Shown: piece after piece, positions 12,977 to 29,899 of the stretch
Layout: each line of letters opens with the position of its first letter
Position numbering within the stretch: the first letter of the stretch is position 1
Assembly (NCBI GenBank): GCA_018350325.1
Contig: JAEVLN010000013.1
Location: forward strand, 1,240,001 to 1,304,000
DNA length: 64,000 bases
Direction of reading: 5' to 3'
Origin: Globodera rostochiensis
Lineage: Eukaryota > Nematoda > Chromadorea > Rhabditida > Heteroderidae
Position numbers and translations under genes: made by a program
Notes under the pieces: model-generated
What the model was told of the DNA's origin: nothing
What the model saw: only the letters and a program-made list of their open reading frames with translations
Database searches by the model: none

Positions 12977-15797
12977 ATGATGACGACTTATGGCAATGTA
13001 AATTTTCTAAATTTCTCAGAATTTTGTGCGTGTGTGTGGAGCAAAAACTCTACGACTATTAATTTGCCCCAAATTTTCAGGACCTGTCCTTTGTGGCCAT
13101 CTCTTGGACAGCCACTGGCGCATTTGCACTGCTCGCCAACCGTCGCGTTTGGTTTAGACGCCATCGATTGCCGCGCGCGCTGCTCGCCTTTGTTGTTGCA
13201 TGCGCGTTGTGTGCGTTTGCGGTGGCAACGCGCACGGCGCCGTGGCGCATTCCGGCGCTGCTCTGGCGACGCGTCTTTGACGGGACATACGTTAGGTTAG
13301 GGAAAATAAAAATGATGCTGGATGCCGCCGGGTTTTAATTTTTGCAAGATTTGTTTAAACCGAGGCCCGTACCCATGGGTTGGGGTTTAGGGCGGTGGTT
13401 TTGGTTTTTTAAAGAAAGAGTAGGTCAAATTTTTTGATTTGAATTGGAAAAATCGTTTATTTTTGGTTAAGAAAATTTGTCAATTTTTTGCTCCACTTTG
13501 CTTTACAATGTCGTTTTGGACTTTAAACAACTTTTTTAAAGTAAATTTTGTTTTTATTCTGGGGATGAGGACCTTTTTTGGAAAAAACCCGGTCTTTTTC
13601 CGGTTTTGGAGAACCTGGTCTGCTGGAGGGTTTCATTTCGATCACAGAAAACCCCGAATCCGGGCTTTTTTTTTTTTAATTTTTTGATTTTCAGACTTTG
13701 TTTGCTGCTCTTTTGGCTTCTCTGCTCATGCGCATCCCTGCTGTTCATTGTTTTGGTCCGGCACCGGCTTTCCGTTCACCATCAACAACGGCACTCTTCC
13801 GTTGCCCGGGTTGGCACCGGTCACCGGAAGTTCTTTCATCTGACCGCCTCTTTGGTCACTGTCAGCGGACTGCTCCATGACCCGCCGTTTTTGGCATTTT
13901 GTGTCCATTTTGTGCTCCAAATTTTCATCATTGTTGAGGTTTGATTTTTGTCGTTGTTCGTATTTTCCAACATTGAAAATATGGAATACTTTTTCATACA
14001 TCAAAAATAGTGATTTTTAGGACCCAACTTTTGTTATGGCCCTCTCTTTTTATGGCTTTTTGTAAGGACACTAATTTTGGCACACTTTGGGATTATTCTA
14101 TTCATTTTAACTTTTTAATTTTAAAAACTTTTTGGTTGATTAACCGTGAGTATTATCTATTTATTTTTTTGGTTTGAACAAAATTGAAATTTGGGTTTAA
14201 AAATTGTTTAGAATTTTTTGTCCGAATTTCGTTTATCAAAAATTTTTTTTTGTGCATTTTCGTTTTTTCAGGTGCTGCGTTCTCAGCGAGTGCAGCCGTT
14301 CTGCTGGTTGGACGATTGCCTTTTGATGTTCATCGACGGCCAGGACTCGCCCGAGCTGATCATGACGCCAATTTTGCTGCTTGTTGGCCTCAACTTGCCA
14401 ATTTTGTTTGACCTCCGATTGTTGATGGCACAAAATGCCGCCGTTTGTTGGACACTCCGACAATGGCACTTTGCCGGAGTGATCAGCGTTGGCGTTGGGG
14501 ACAGCGCTGCTGCACTCATCGGTTCCAAGTGAGTGGAGACCAGGCGCGCCCGTAACCAGAAAACACTTTTTTTTCGATGGCACGGGACTGAAAAGCAAAA
14601 AAATAAAAAGGAAAACTCCGGCTTGGCGCCTGCAACTGCAAATAGTAGTGCCCGGCGGCCGGGATCCCGCCGGGATTTGTACTGATTCCCGGCCCCGTAT
14701 CCCCTCCCCCCCCCCGGGGTTTTTAAGCTATTGGGACTAATCCGGGACCGGGATTTTTAACTGGTTCCCCGACTTTTCCGATTTTATCGAGCAGTAGCAA
14801 ATAGTGTCTCCGTGTTAAAAGTTTTTTGATTGTCACAACAATTGTCAAATTTTACTTGAGACGGAGGTGGAAATCCTTGAATTTTTTTAACATACAAAAA
14901 TTATAGCATTTTTTTTTGTTAATAACAGATATTCAGGTTTGGGCGCATTCGGTGGCCTTCACTTTTCGACATTGCAGACGATGGTGGGTAGAAAATGAAT
15001 TATTTGCAAATTACTTTTTTAGTTTAAATCGAATAAAAATTCTTTGAACAGCTTGAAATTGTAAAATTTTTTATGGATATTCCAAACATTAAAAGCATTT
15101 TATATAATTTTCATGGAATTTAATTTCTTTAAAACTCCTTAGAAATTGTGTAATTTTGGACTAATATCCATTCATTGCAGGCACCGCTTTGCAACAGCAG
15201 CCTCTTTTGATAGATGCAGCGGCCGAAGGCGTGACAGCAAATGGCCAACCACATGGGTAGATCCAAATTTTTTTGGATTTTGTTTTCTATGGAAAATTGG
15301 TGTTTTTTGTTTTGTTTTGAGAATAATCCAATTTTTAATATTTATAGTAGCAAGAATTATTATTTTTTGTTTCAGCTCTCAGCAGCATCGCCGTGCTGCA
15401 AAAAATGCTAAAACTGTGGAGGGCTCCATGGCCATGTTCATCACACAAATTGTGGTTGCCGAAGGGTTGCTGCTGTTCAACTCCACAGGGGTTGTGGCGC
15501 ACAACATGAAAAATTAGAAATTAATATTAAAAACTATCGTGGCGGACAGAAGTTTCAATTTTTGGCATTGAAGGACAAAAAATTCTTTTACTTTTGAAAT
15601 TACAGAATTTTTTTTCATAGTTTTCAACCCGTCCATGGCTAAACGATGGTGTGTGCTGCTCGGTGTCGAGCGCTGTGCCGCTGGTGGCCGCCGCGTTCAT
15701 TGCCACATTGGTGGAGGCACAGCTTCCCCGCTTTGACAACGTTCTGGTCCCGCTGTGCTCAATGCTCACATTTTGGTTGCTTGAATGGTTGATCTGA
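12977..15797 (+). CDS. Dolichol kinase (DOLK/Sec59 family), 8 exons, 383 aa
   Basis: The exons are 12977-12997, 13081-13295, 13695-13938, 14272-14528, 14937-14983, 15181-15256, 15376-15490 and 15621-15797 (TGA); the total is 384 codons in frame. Dolichol kinase is a multi-pass ER membrane enzyme that uses CTP to make dolichyl phosphate for N-glycosylation. Family marks: HRKFFHLTASLV in a membrane segment, FIDGQDSPELIMTPILLL, the nucleotide-site motif ISVGVGDSAAALIGSKFGR, KNAKTVEGSMAMF, and a C-terminal TLVEAQLPRFDNVLVPL segment matching the family's last helices. It is shorter than yeast or human enzymes (over 500 aa), mainly at the N-terminus, so an upstream exon may be missed or the gene is reduced. 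The stretch between GRIRWP and KTVEGS is longer than usual. Intron 4 carries a MITE. Confidence 0.87.
14646..14796. mobile_element. hAT-like MITE (151 bp) in a dolichol-kinase intron
   Basis: The interval starts TAGTGCCCGG, ends GAGCAGTA and is flanked by exact 8-bp duplications GCAAATAG (14638-14645 and 14797-14804). It is GC-rich and has no coding capacity. Confidence 0.65.
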
Positions 15798-16822
15798 TCA
15801 GTCAGTGAGAGTAGAATTGATAATGATGGCCTGGATTGATCAGTGTTTCCATTTTGTCTTTGAGCGGGTATGTGTGACATGGACAGAGTCAGCCATTCGC
15901 ATAGCCGAAGGCCAGATCACGATTTGGAAAATTTCGAAATCTCAAAAATTTGATTTTTTTGATCATTTTTTGCCCTTCCGCGAGGCAGTTTTTGGACCAT
16001 TTTTCCCAACAAATTCAAAATTTTCTTGGCGACGCCTAGGCATCGCCGACCCCCCCCCCGATCCAAAAATTGTGAAAATTATCGGATTTGTTGTCGAAAA
16101 GTCCGTAATTCAGCCCCCCCCCCCCCCCCCCAACGCTAAATTGTCCTTTCATCATTGATCTGGTCTTCTGATGTGTCATGAATTCGCTTTGATCAGTGTT
16201 TGTGATTTTTGAACTGATACAATGTTATTGATGAAGCTAGATCATGATCAGACCATGCCGCTATCCAACTGTCTCCCGGGTTCCCGTTCATGAAAACACT
16301 TAAGATTCTTAAGATTCATCCAATTTAGTGATATTTTTTGTTTGAGCAATCCGATGTTTTGTGCCTTTAGGTCAATTTGTTCTCTTTTGGTTTTATTCCA
16401 ATATTTTAATTTATGTCCCAACTCCTGGATCTTTGATCATTCATTCAGCAAAAAAGCTCAAAAATCATTTTATTCCTCTTCAATTTGTGCTGCAGAACAC
16501 CACACAACACACTTAATCAACAATGTGCAAAACGAAAAGGGGTTGGTCGGTTCGTCGCGACGGCGGCGCCTCCTCCTCAACTTTTCTGTTTACTTACTTG
16601 CCACCGTTCGTTCTCTGTTCACATTTTATGGAAATTTTTGACACACATTTTTATTACGTTGGTTATTGAACTTTTGTGTAATAAATTGTCTCGCATATAA
16701 TTTGTTTGTAAAGATTTAATTTAGTGTTTAATCATCCAACGTTCCAATTAAAATGCTTGTGACCTCTGCTTTCAGTTTGGCATTTCACATAACAATTAAG
16801 TGTAAAAAAGCGTGCTACAAAA
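15798..16822. other. Intergenic between the dolichol-kinase and helicase genes
   Basis: Contains repeat debris near 16,020-16,135, related to the GGCGGCGCCTATCGG...poly-C repeat found at 31,050, 37,445, 43,215 and 49,710. Promoter sequence for the helicase gene should lie at the right end. No gene seen. Confidence 0.4.
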
Positions 16823-20825
<4,003 letters not shown>

Positions 20826-21840
20826 CTCTTTTTGATGCAATTCTCAACTTCAGAAATTTTTGATTTATTTTTGGTACATGATTTTGTTGTTGTACTTATT
20901 TATCATGGGTTTGTTCTCCATTTTCGGATGTTTGCTGTTAATTTTTGCTTATTTCGTTGCCATTTTGATAATCAATCGCTGCTTAAATAATTCGCCTTGA
21001 GGCAAGTGTATTCTCACACTAAAATCATCGGAGGGGGGGGGGTGGTGGGGTACACATCACTTTAGTGCATGAAAATCTCTCTTTTTAAACTCAACCAAAT
21101 CAAACACACAAGATGTCATTCAAAAGCTCCAAGCTCTTAAGGGCTATTTTAAGCTAAAGCTAACAATTAGAAAATTTGTGAAAAAGTTATTTCAATAAAT
21201 TACGAAAAACCTCGATTTTTTTCGAAAATGACAAAAGTCAGAGATAAAGATGAATTATTTTTCAAAAACAGCCAGAAACCCATGATTTGGTAGCCGGAAA
21301 ATGCGACAACAGAAGATGCGACACCAGAAAATGCGACACCGCAAATGTGACACTAGAAAAGGCGATACTAAGAAAATGTTTTTAAAAATTGAAAACTTCA
21401 CCCGCGCGTTCACGAATCGGCAAGTTTGCCGGAGGCTATTAATGGTTCTATTAGATAAGGGAGGGCCAAATGCAACTGCGCCAGCAAGTGACAGATGAAA
21501 ACCCCACCACAACACGTCAAGCAGAGACGGAGGGCGGGGTCTACTATTTTTATCTAAGTCTAAGCGGTTTAAATGATGCTTTTGCTGCATTTTCCAATTT
21601 TCCACCGCTTTTTTACAAGCTAAAAATGCTCCGTGCGAGTTTTAAGCCCTATATAAGTGATTTTGCCCATTTTTTAATCAATGGCCAACTGAGTCCCCAG
21701 TCAAAAAGACACTTCAGTCCCGGGCTCATAACTTGCTTCAAAGTGGTTTTCGTCAAATGCGTTAAGCTTAGAGAGGAGTCGATTGATATATAATTTGTGG
21801 GATTTGGTGAGGTACAAGTATTCTTCAATTTTTTCCTAAT
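20826..21840. other. Boundary between housekeeping genes and the secreted-family cluster
   Basis: No gene. Near 21,298-21,380 is a short degenerate tandem repeat (about 15-16 bp, core ATGCGACACCAGAAA). From 21,575 a copy of the dispersed repeat found upstream of the family genes begins. Confidence 0.45.
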
Positions 21841-21842
21841 TT

Positions 21843-21878
21843 ATGCCAATGCCAAAATTGGGCTTGACGTAAATGCCA
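21843..21878 (+). promoter_or_regulatory. Three ATGCCA boxes upstream of the 22,594 gene
   Basis: ATGCCA occurs at 21843, 21849 and 21873, 716-751 bp before the start codon and in the gene's orientation, inside a dispersed repeat. ATGCCA is the reported dorsal-gland (DOG) box of Globodera effector promoters; function here is inferred. Confidence 0.5.
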
Positions 21879-22581
21879 ACACAACAATTGTCTCGCATTG
21901 CCTTCACTCTCTTTGTCATAATGCTATTTCTAAGGCTTATCATTTTTTCGATGAAATGTTTAGAAGCAAAGTCACATTCTAAGCCATCGATTTGAAAGCC
22001 GTATAGAAAAGGGTGGAAAATGCAGCAAAAGCATCATTTAAACCTATCGCGTTAAAGCAGGGCTCGTTTTGGGTAAGGGGAAAAGTGAAAAAAATTCCAG
22101 TTTTCAGTGTTTTTATCTTTTTAAAATTAAAAGTTTTATTGTTGTTACGATTTAATAAAAATGTTCAGGTTGTTTCATTCCTAATTTTTTGACCAATTTT
22201 CTTAACAAATATCGTATCAATCGCTTCGTCTATTAAATTGAGCCCATTTGGCATATTTTTTCAAAAAAATTGCATCATGATCCATTTTCGACCATAAAAA
22301 CTCAAGCGAAAATTGAATATAAAAATTTGGAAGAATATTATAATTTCTCCAAAAATCATTTTTCGGGATTAACGTTTTATTTAATCAAAATTTTATAAGA
22401 TAAGATTTTTTGGAGAAAATATTAATTTTATTGGGGATAAATAGGGGTGCTACCGCCAATCAGGTGGTGGTGCTGTGGTTTTTAAATAAGTTTTTAAAAA
22501 TATTTTACATTTTTTAAATAAAGACTATGCTCTCGAACATCATTTTCTCTATAAAATAAAATTTTATTTAATTCCTCCAAT

Positions 22582-22593
22582 AAACATTTTCAG
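22582..22593 (+). promoter_or_regulatory. Probable trans-splice acceptor directly before the ATG
   Basis: AAACATTTTCAG abuts the start codon. No upstream exon is visible, and the same TTTTC(C/A)AG|ATG arrangement occurs at the minus-strand paralogs starting 29,892, 36,310, 44,888 and 62,271. This fits spliced-leader trans-splicing, which is common in nematodes. Confidence 0.5.
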
Positions 22594-24897
22594 ATGCGTG
22601 GATTACTTTATTTGTTAACTCTGGCATTGTCTTACTTTCTAAAAATTGGTTATTGCATTAGTTATGAAAAATTCAAATCAAATAAGGAGGCTATGGATTT
22701 GGTTAAACAGCATTATGATTTCCATACAAACAAATTAAAAGCGCCGGAAGATTTGTTAAAAAAGTTGAAAGAATTAAAACTCGAAATGAGCAAAAGCACG
22801 CTGCAGAGATACGTGAAGATTATGAGGGTAATTGCTAAAATATAATACTTTGCCTGAAACAAAAAAAAAAGTTTTTACAGTTCTTTTATCGGCATAAAGA
22901 GTGTTTATTTGTAAAAGTCAGTTCTTGAGTACTAATCTTGACTCTTTTTTCACGGTTCAGGAGGCTGGCGGTGGCACGCCGAATTTTCAAGCATCGGCCT
23001 CAGCATCGGGCAACCCAGAATCATTAATTCCAAACAAAGCCAATGTAATTCAAGAATTTCAAAAGTATTCGGTGTAGAATCGAATCCTTACGATGGAACA
23101 CTTAATTCGATCTTCCAAAGCCCACCAATAGTTCTTGAGTACTAATCTTGACTCTTTTTTCACGGTTCAGAATGCAAAAGAGACTATGGAGGAGGAGGCA
23201 AATAAATTCTTAGCGGAGGCCAGACAAAGACTGTATGAACGCCAACATGAAGTAGCCATGCAATCGGTGCCAGGTACTGTAAGCCACATACTGTAGATGT
23301 TATGAGATTTTGTCGTGATGCTCTTACGGAGTACGACCTGAACCAGACCGGTCCGAACACAGACTGATCTGAATTTTTATTTTAAATTTCCGAAATTCTT
23401 AACTATGGGGCCAAAAGAGAAAAAACGACTTTTGGGCCTTTTCTGCAATAAAATAAACCACACTGATGAGGTGATTATATATTTTATGAGATTTCAAAAG
23501 ACTAAAATATTTATTTGTTGTCCTAATTAATTGAAGGTTTTGACGCGACGCCCTATCTACAAAATCAATTGCAATCGACGGGATGGACCGGCGGCACCAA
23601 CTTTTCAAACGCATCATCACAATTTCAAGTCCAGCAACCGAGTAAATGTTTGTTTTTTCTTCACCTCGGGCATTATTTGGATTACACAACGGAGATTAGA
23701 TATTTTCATGTCTCGAAACATTTCGAGTGAAAATGACTCTCCCAATTTTGTGTGTCACTCTCAACAAATACCCATTTACCAGGCTCAACGGCGTATTACG
23801 GTGGCGCGATGCCCTTTCAGCAAGTCCCCCCAATGCCGGACACATTATTTCCAGCACTCCAAAATTATCCGTTCAATCAATCAGCCCCATTAAATTCATC
23901 CACAAACTTTGTGCCATCACAAAATGAAACGGATTCTTTGGATTGGAGCGGGGGAAATTCGCAAAACAATGAGGGAACTCTTGAGTCGATGATCAGAACG
24001 GGAAAACCGGGCTCATCAAAAAACGCATCGCAAGGTAAAGACATTATGACCAACAGGAACAAAACGTTTCTTGGGACTTATCTATCATAAATTAAAGAAA
24101 TTTTAATCTATATGAATTTTCGAATTAATTTTCCTAAGTATTTGAAGGTTTTGACTCGACGCCGTTTCTCCCAAATCAATCGCAATCGACGGGATTGACC
24201 GGCACATCCAACTTTTTCAGCCCCACACCAAACACATACAACTTTAATTCGGGCAACCCAGGTTCAGCGGCGTATTACGGTGGCGAGATACCATTTCAGC
24301 AAGCCCCAATGCCGGGCACATCATCATTTCCAGCATTCCCAAACCCGTTCAATCAATCAGCCCCATTAAATTCATCCACTAACTTTGTGCCATTCCAACC
24401 GGGAACATATTCTACAAATTTTTTTGGGGAAAATTCGCAAAACAATGAGGGAACTCTTGAGTCGATGATCAGAAAGCCGAGCTCATCGGAAGGTAAAAGC
24501 GTAGCGGAAAAGCGCATTCACCGCGGGGGGAATACAATCTTTTAGTTAAGCATTTTTGTTTAAAAAGATCAGGATGGTAAAGCGCACAATATTTCATAAA
24601 TTTGCCTGCCTTACCATTTTAAAGTTTTTTTAAAATACACTTATTTTATGAGATTTCGTTGGATTGAAAATGCCGGACACATCATTTCCAGCATTCTCAA
24701 ATCATCCGTTCAATCAATCCGCCCCATTAAACCCATCCACTAACTTTGGGCAATCACAAAATGAAACGGATTCTTTGGATTGGAGCGGGGGAAATTCGCA
24801 AAACGATGATCTTTATTCGGTGGTCAACACGAGAAAGCGGAGCTCATCGAAAAGCACGTCGAAAAAAGGGAAAAACATGTCCAAGACGCGGAAATAG
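22594..24897 (+). CDS. Secreted NQSQST-family protein, long form, 464 aa
   Basis: The exons are 22594-22827, 22961-23071, 23171-23273, 23537-23641, 23783-24034, 24148-24492 and 24653-24897 (TAG); 465 codons in frame. Residues 1-21 form a signal peptide (MRGLLYLL..., ending GYC). Then comes a helical module (AMDLVKQHYDF...LLKKLKELKLEM...LQRYVKIM), an EAGGGTPNF segment, a charged helix (MEEEANKFLAEARQRLYERQ), and cassettes with FDSTPFLPNQSQSTGLTG, YYGG, FNQSAPLNSSTNF and DWSGGNSQNNEG. The tail is Ser/Lys-rich (RKRSSSKSTSKKGK). No cysteine-rich fold or enzyme motif; I recognise no named family. Exons 4-7 meet at phase 1. Compared with the 62,271 gene, exon 2 lacks one nucleotide near 23,056, and splicing at TCG|gt avoids the resulting stop. 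A secreted, possibly effector, role is inferred from the signal peptide and upstream ATGCCA boxes. Confidence 0.75.
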
Positions 24898-25344
24898 AAT
24901 TGTGCACAATGATCCAAAAGATTCCCGAAGATCATCATTTTTGATTATTACTCACTCACTGTTCTCAATTATTATTCTATTAACAATCGTCGGTGTTTAG
25001 CGGTACCATTCATACAAATTGTTTGTATTTGCGCCAAAACTCATTAAAATGTTGAGAACACATTTAGGGGGGGGGCACTTTTGGTATTTAAATATATCAC
25101 CCCCAAGCAGAATTGAAAATTTGGCAAACCCAATATAAAAAAATGTTTTATACGCAGTGTCAAAAAAAATCTCCTAATTTCTTTAAAACAACACTTTGAC
25201 GGCAAAGAAATTCCCGGCCTTTTATCTTAAGAACAAAAATTTTCAATTTCCCGAACGTTTTGTTCGTCCATAAATTTAATTCTCTCTTCAATTTTGCGTC
25301 TCGCCTATCCCCGGAGGCGAAGGAAGATTAAAACGTTTAAATCC
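24898..25344. other. 3' flank of the 22,594 gene
   Basis: AT-rich with a G-run near 25,068. The first part resembles sequence downstream of the fragment at 2,594 and the copy at 54,980, so it is shared 3' flank. No gene seen. Confidence 0.4.
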
Positions 25345-25735
25345 CAAATAAGGTTGAGCCGAGACAGCAAAAGATCGAAGTGCTCTTCAATTTGCTTGTT
25401 AAGCTCCATTCTGGCATGATCAGGGGCAGTGCTGAAGAAGGAGTTACGTGACGACGTCTTAAAATTTAAATTAAAAATATTTTTTATAAATTATTTTTAA
25501 AATATTTTTCATATTATTTTCTGCAACTCGCGCCGTAGTACCAATTGGCTGGCCATTAAGCTGTCACTGAAGCGCTACAGAGCAATTTCAATCAACGGGT
25601 AAAAAGTTATATGGAAAAATGATTTAAATCCATTGAAAATATTAATAATTAACAAAACTAATAAAATTTTGCAGTGACTGTTCCCAAAAGCAGCGACCAA
25701 ATTCGCTTGATAAGTTTGGGCACGGCGACAGTATA
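25345..25735 (+). pseudogene. DEAD-box helicase fragment (exons 12-14 of the 16,823 gene)
   Basis: Near-copies of 19652-19990, introns included: GTTGAGCCGAGACAGCAAAAG, then AACTCGCGCCGTAGTACC, then GACTGTTCCCAAAAGCAGCG. Substitutions and small indels are present and it stops inside exon 14. The intron is retained, so it arose from genomic DNA rather than mRNA. It also carries the TTTTCAT acceptor. Confidence 0.85.
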
Positions 25736-26544
25736 GGAAATTGGAAATTTTTTGTTCTCAAAACGAAAAGGCGGAAATTTCTTCGCCGTCAAAGTGTTGT
25801 TTTAAAAAAAATTAAGGGATTTTTTTGATTAAGGCATTTTTTTGGCATTGGGTATGTGGTTATGCTTAAATTTTCAATTTTGCTTGGGGGTGATATATTT
25901 AAATACCAAAGTGGCACGGATGCCACCAAATATAATTTGTTGAAAATGTTAAACAAAAAATGTTATCACAATCGTGTGTAGCATTGGGGTTAGGTTAACT
26001 GAAAATCTGGCACCGTTTTTTAGAATATACCGTTAAAAAACTGCTACAATAAGCGTTTGAACAACTCGAGGCGTGGTTAAGGCTTTATTTTGTTAAAAAA
26101 ATATTTTTAAATATGTTAAAAATTAAAAATAAATCTTTAAATTGATTTTATTTGAATATTTATGGATCTTTCTTTTTTTAAATTTAATTTTTTTGTTTTG
26201 TTATGGGACACGCAGACATTTGCGCCGCGGAAATTTGCGCCGCAGGGAAAATTGCATTTGCGCAGAGAAAAAATCTAACTCAAAATTAAAAAATGCGGAA
26301 AGTATGGAGCATAGGGCCAAGGCTCAAAATCACTCAAAAGGGTTTGTTAGGCTTAGGCCTAAGCCACCCTAGGTTGGGGTTTGTTAGGCTTAGGCTTAGG
26401 CCTAAGATTGGAATTTTTTTATGAAAATAAGTGAATCTTAAAATAAAAATAGGGCCCCCCCTATGCTTTTCCAATTCGCGGCGCAAATGTCCTACCACGA
26501 TTCAGAGGTCAAGTAATAGTGAAAGGAAGTGCCTGGAATGCAGA

Positions 26545-26665
26545 CTAGAGATCGGACCGATCGAGATTCTCGATCGAAATCTCGGTAAATCTCGACGTGA
26601 TTTTTTGAGATTCTCGATGAAATCTCAATCAAGAAATTTTGGTCCGACCGAGAAGCTTGGTTTTT
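26545..26665. repeat. CGAGATTCTCGATCGA repeat, MITE-like left end
   Basis: Starts TAGAGATCGGACCGATCGAG and contains two CGAGATTCTCGA-type palindromes. Copies occur at 32,946-33,058 and 39,343-39,456 in the duplicated units. The right end does not mirror the left, so it may be a truncated MITE. Confidence 0.45.
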
Positions 26666-27126
26666 TTTTACAATTCGCCAATTTTGCTGAGCAAAAAAGT
26701 GAATCATTCCAATTTTAAAAATTATAAAATTTTTAAAATTTTTAGAAACTGTTTCCCTCACAATATATGCTCACAGAACGTAGTATTCTTGACTTTTTTC
26801 CAATGTATTGTGTTTTGGATTCTTAGATTGATTTTATTTCCCCAAGGCAACATTTTACGAAAATTTTTCCGAGTTCTGACATTTTTGGGCTCGAAATTCC
26901 GATTTCCGAAAAATTTTGAAGATGCGGAATTTTTGAGGTCGTCGGTGCCCATCCCTGGTGCCGAGCCCGGTATTTTAAAATTTCGATTCGCCGAAATATT
27001 TGTTTTCAGAAAGAAGCTCAAAGCTCAATACAATAATAGCCAAAAAGAGTTTAACAGAATAACAATTGTGAACAGTGAGTGATCGGAAATGATGATCTTC
27101 GGGAATCATTGATTAGTTGCACAACT

Positions 27127-29892
27127 CTAGTTTCTCGGCTTTTTCCCTGGCTTTGTTGCATTTTTACCTATCGATGAGCTTGGCCTTCTCGTGTTGACCA
27201 CCGAATAAAGACTTCCATCATTGTTTTGCGAATTTCCCCCGCTACAATCCAAGAAGGCGTTCCAGGTTGGGATGACACAAACTTAGTGGATGGATTTAAT
27301 GGGGCTGATTGATTGGACGGCTGATTTGAGAATGACACATTTACCGTATCCTCTAATCGTAATTATTAAAAAAAAAACTCCCCAAAATGGGAAGTCAGGC
27401 AAATTTATGAAATTGCGCTTTGCCATCCTGATTTTTTTTGGCCTTTTGGAGCATATAAATTACGCATATTTGGCCATTTTTAGAGCATAGATCCAGCTCT
27501 ACTTATAAACTTGGAGGAAAATTAGGAGAATTTTAACGCCAAGGAGTTTCTTTTTTGTCTGCCGTACTTTTTCTTTTTTTAAACATTTTAATTTTAATAA
27601 TTAAGTTTATGGGCCAAAAAACAGCACACTAGAATTGATCGGAACCAAAGTTTAATTTAAAAATTAATTAGAAAAAAATTTCCCCAAAATTGGAAGTCAG
27701 GCGGCAAATTTATGAAATATTGAGCGCTTTACCTTTTTGATTTCTCGGCGTGATCATCGACTGAAGAGTTTGATCATCGGGTTGATTGGACGGATAATAT
27801 GACGATGCTGCTGATGTGTCGTGCATTGACGGCGGCGAAAATTGGGGTTCTTGAGGGGATGCACCGAACAAATTCGACACAGCACCTCAAAATTTAGGAT
27901 AACGAATTGATCAGAACCAAAGTTTGAATTAAAATTATAGCCAATCCTTATTTCAACATGAGATTCATTTAAAAAGTCCTTATAAATTATTAAAAAAAAA
28001 CTTATTCAAAAAAAGATTAAGGCAAATTTAGGAAAATGAATCTTTCGCTACGCTTTTACCCCATGCGTTTTTCCATGAGCTCGGATTTTTCGGGTTGACC
28101 ATCGACTCAAGAGTTCCCTCATTGTTTTGTGAATTTCCGCCAAAAAAAATCGTAGAATCAGTCCCAGCTTGGGATTGCACAAATGTGCCGTGCATTGGGG
28201 GGACTTGCTGAGACGGCATCGCGGCGTAATGCGACAATGCGCCTGGAAAATTGTATTTGTTAAGACTATTGGGTGGTCATTTTCAAATTAATTCCATTAA
28301 AATCAAAAGATAATCCAAAAAAAATCGGGTACAAGTTTGGCCTTCCATCTAACATTTGCTCCCGTGTTTTTCCTGTACCTGTAATCGAAGAAAGTGGCCA
28401 ATTGTCAGAATTCTTTTTTGAAAAGTCTATGCTTTTTCCTCTTTTCAATGCGCTTGTCAATGAGCCTGGGTTGCCCGATGTAAAGTTGGAGGATTGTTGT
28501 GCAATTTGGGGGGCTTGGATAAACGGCGGTGCAGGTTTTGAAAAATCCCATTCTTGCGATTGATTTGGGAGATGGTCCGTTGCGCCAAAACCTTCAAGTA
28601 ATTAGGACAACAATAAATATTTCATTTTTTTGGGAATTTAAGTCCCTATTTTAGGGGGGTTTAGTCCCTATTATATGGTCCTATTTCATGTTTTTTCGTC
28701 CCTAAAAATCCGGTCTCTACTTGTAACACATATTTTGCCGAATTTCTCTGGTGTAAGCGATTTGGTGAAGAATTTTATGTTATATCCGTTACATTTACCT
28801 ATTGAATAGTTGTTTTTTATTTTTACATGTATAAATCTCTGCTAGTCTTTTCCATTTCATGCATTTGAATCGATTTTGGGCTTTTGGTACGAATGGTGTT
28901 CGGGGTTCGGAATATGTGAAATAATTGTCAGAATCTTGATCAGCGACCCTAAAACCCCCGGAAACCGCCGAAGCAATAATGGGCTATTCCGATTTTCGGC
29001 TTTTTCGCCAAAAAGTCCGGATCCGGCATGCCGGGTCAAAAAATGTCCGGATCCGGTTACACCACTGTCTCTAACTTGTGTAATTCGACGGAACAGGATT
29101 CTCCATGACGATTTTTGTTTTCAAAAACCACCCCCTAAAAATTGAAATGCGAATCGCAAAATTGCGTTCTTTTTAGATTCAAATTTGTCGGCGCCAAAAC
29201 AGCCGGCGTCAAACTTCCCCAACCGTACTCCATTAATTTAGAATGAAAGTTAATCACATCTTGCTGGCTTAAACTACCTGCTGGATTTTGTTGTGCCTCT
29301 TCCTGCAAGGATTGGAATTTTGTTTCTGGATTATATTGTAGCAAAAGTACCTCTATTCTCCTTAGGTAGTCAGCCAGCGTCTTTATGTCCATTTTGACCC
29401 CTATTTTTTCCAACTTCTTTAACAACTTTGTCTTAGTAGTTATTTCTGTATCTTGTTTATTATTATACTGTGCAACCAAAGCCATAGCACGAGGATCATT
29501 TATGAATAGTTCAAAAGCACTTTTGCGGTATATACCGCTAGTCGCCTAAACCATGAAAAAAGGGTTACTCAAGAACTGACTTTTACAATTAAACATCTTT
29601 ATGCCGATAAAGAAACCTACAAAAGATTTTTTGTTTCAGACAAAATATTATATTGAAGCAAAAATACCTGAATTGTTTCTAGATATGTACGCAGCGTAGG
29701 TAAGCCTAATATGACTCCTATATCGTTCAACTTTTGATGCAACTCTATTTGAGTTATTTCATTATTAAGATACTGTCCAGTTAAAAACATAGCATCAGCA
29801 TTTTTTTTGAAGTCTTCAAAACTAATAAAGCAATAACTGTTTTTTAGAAAGCAACACAATGTTAGGGTTAGCAAATAAAGTAATGCACGCAT
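27127..29892 (-). CDS. Secreted NQSQST-family gene in copy 1, last exon frameshifted
   Basis: The exons are 29892-29668, 29545-29351, 29302-29278, 28591-28379, 28242-28060, 27885-27733 and 27352-27127. The protein starts with a signal peptide (MRALLYLLTLTLCCFL). Exon 1 and exon 2 each carry a version of the helical module (LHQKLNDIGVIL...TLRTYLETI; LLKKLEKIGVKM...TLADYLRRI). Cassettes follow with HLPNQSQEWDF, SSNFTSGNPG, FFGGNSQNNEGTLESMV and SYYPSNQPDDQ. Exons 3-7 meet at phase 1. In the last exon an A-run is one base shorter than in copy 2 (AA against AAA, 27,251-27,252), which shifts the frame over the last ~40 residues. That could be a real mutation or a sequencing error. The 5' half of the last cassette, present in the 40,320 exon, is missing. 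Confidence 0.65.
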
Positions 29893-29899
29893 CTGGAAA
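29886..29899 (-). promoter_or_regulatory. Probable trans-splice acceptor at the start codon
   Basis: Read on the minus strand, TTTTCCAG directly precedes the ATG at 29,892, as at the other family genes. Confidence 0.45.

Noticed and set aside
14032..14090. Possible extra dolichol-kinase exon after TTTTTAG (DPTFVMALSFYG)
   Set aside because: It runs into a stop, and exon 3 joins directly to exon 4 in frame with conserved residues.
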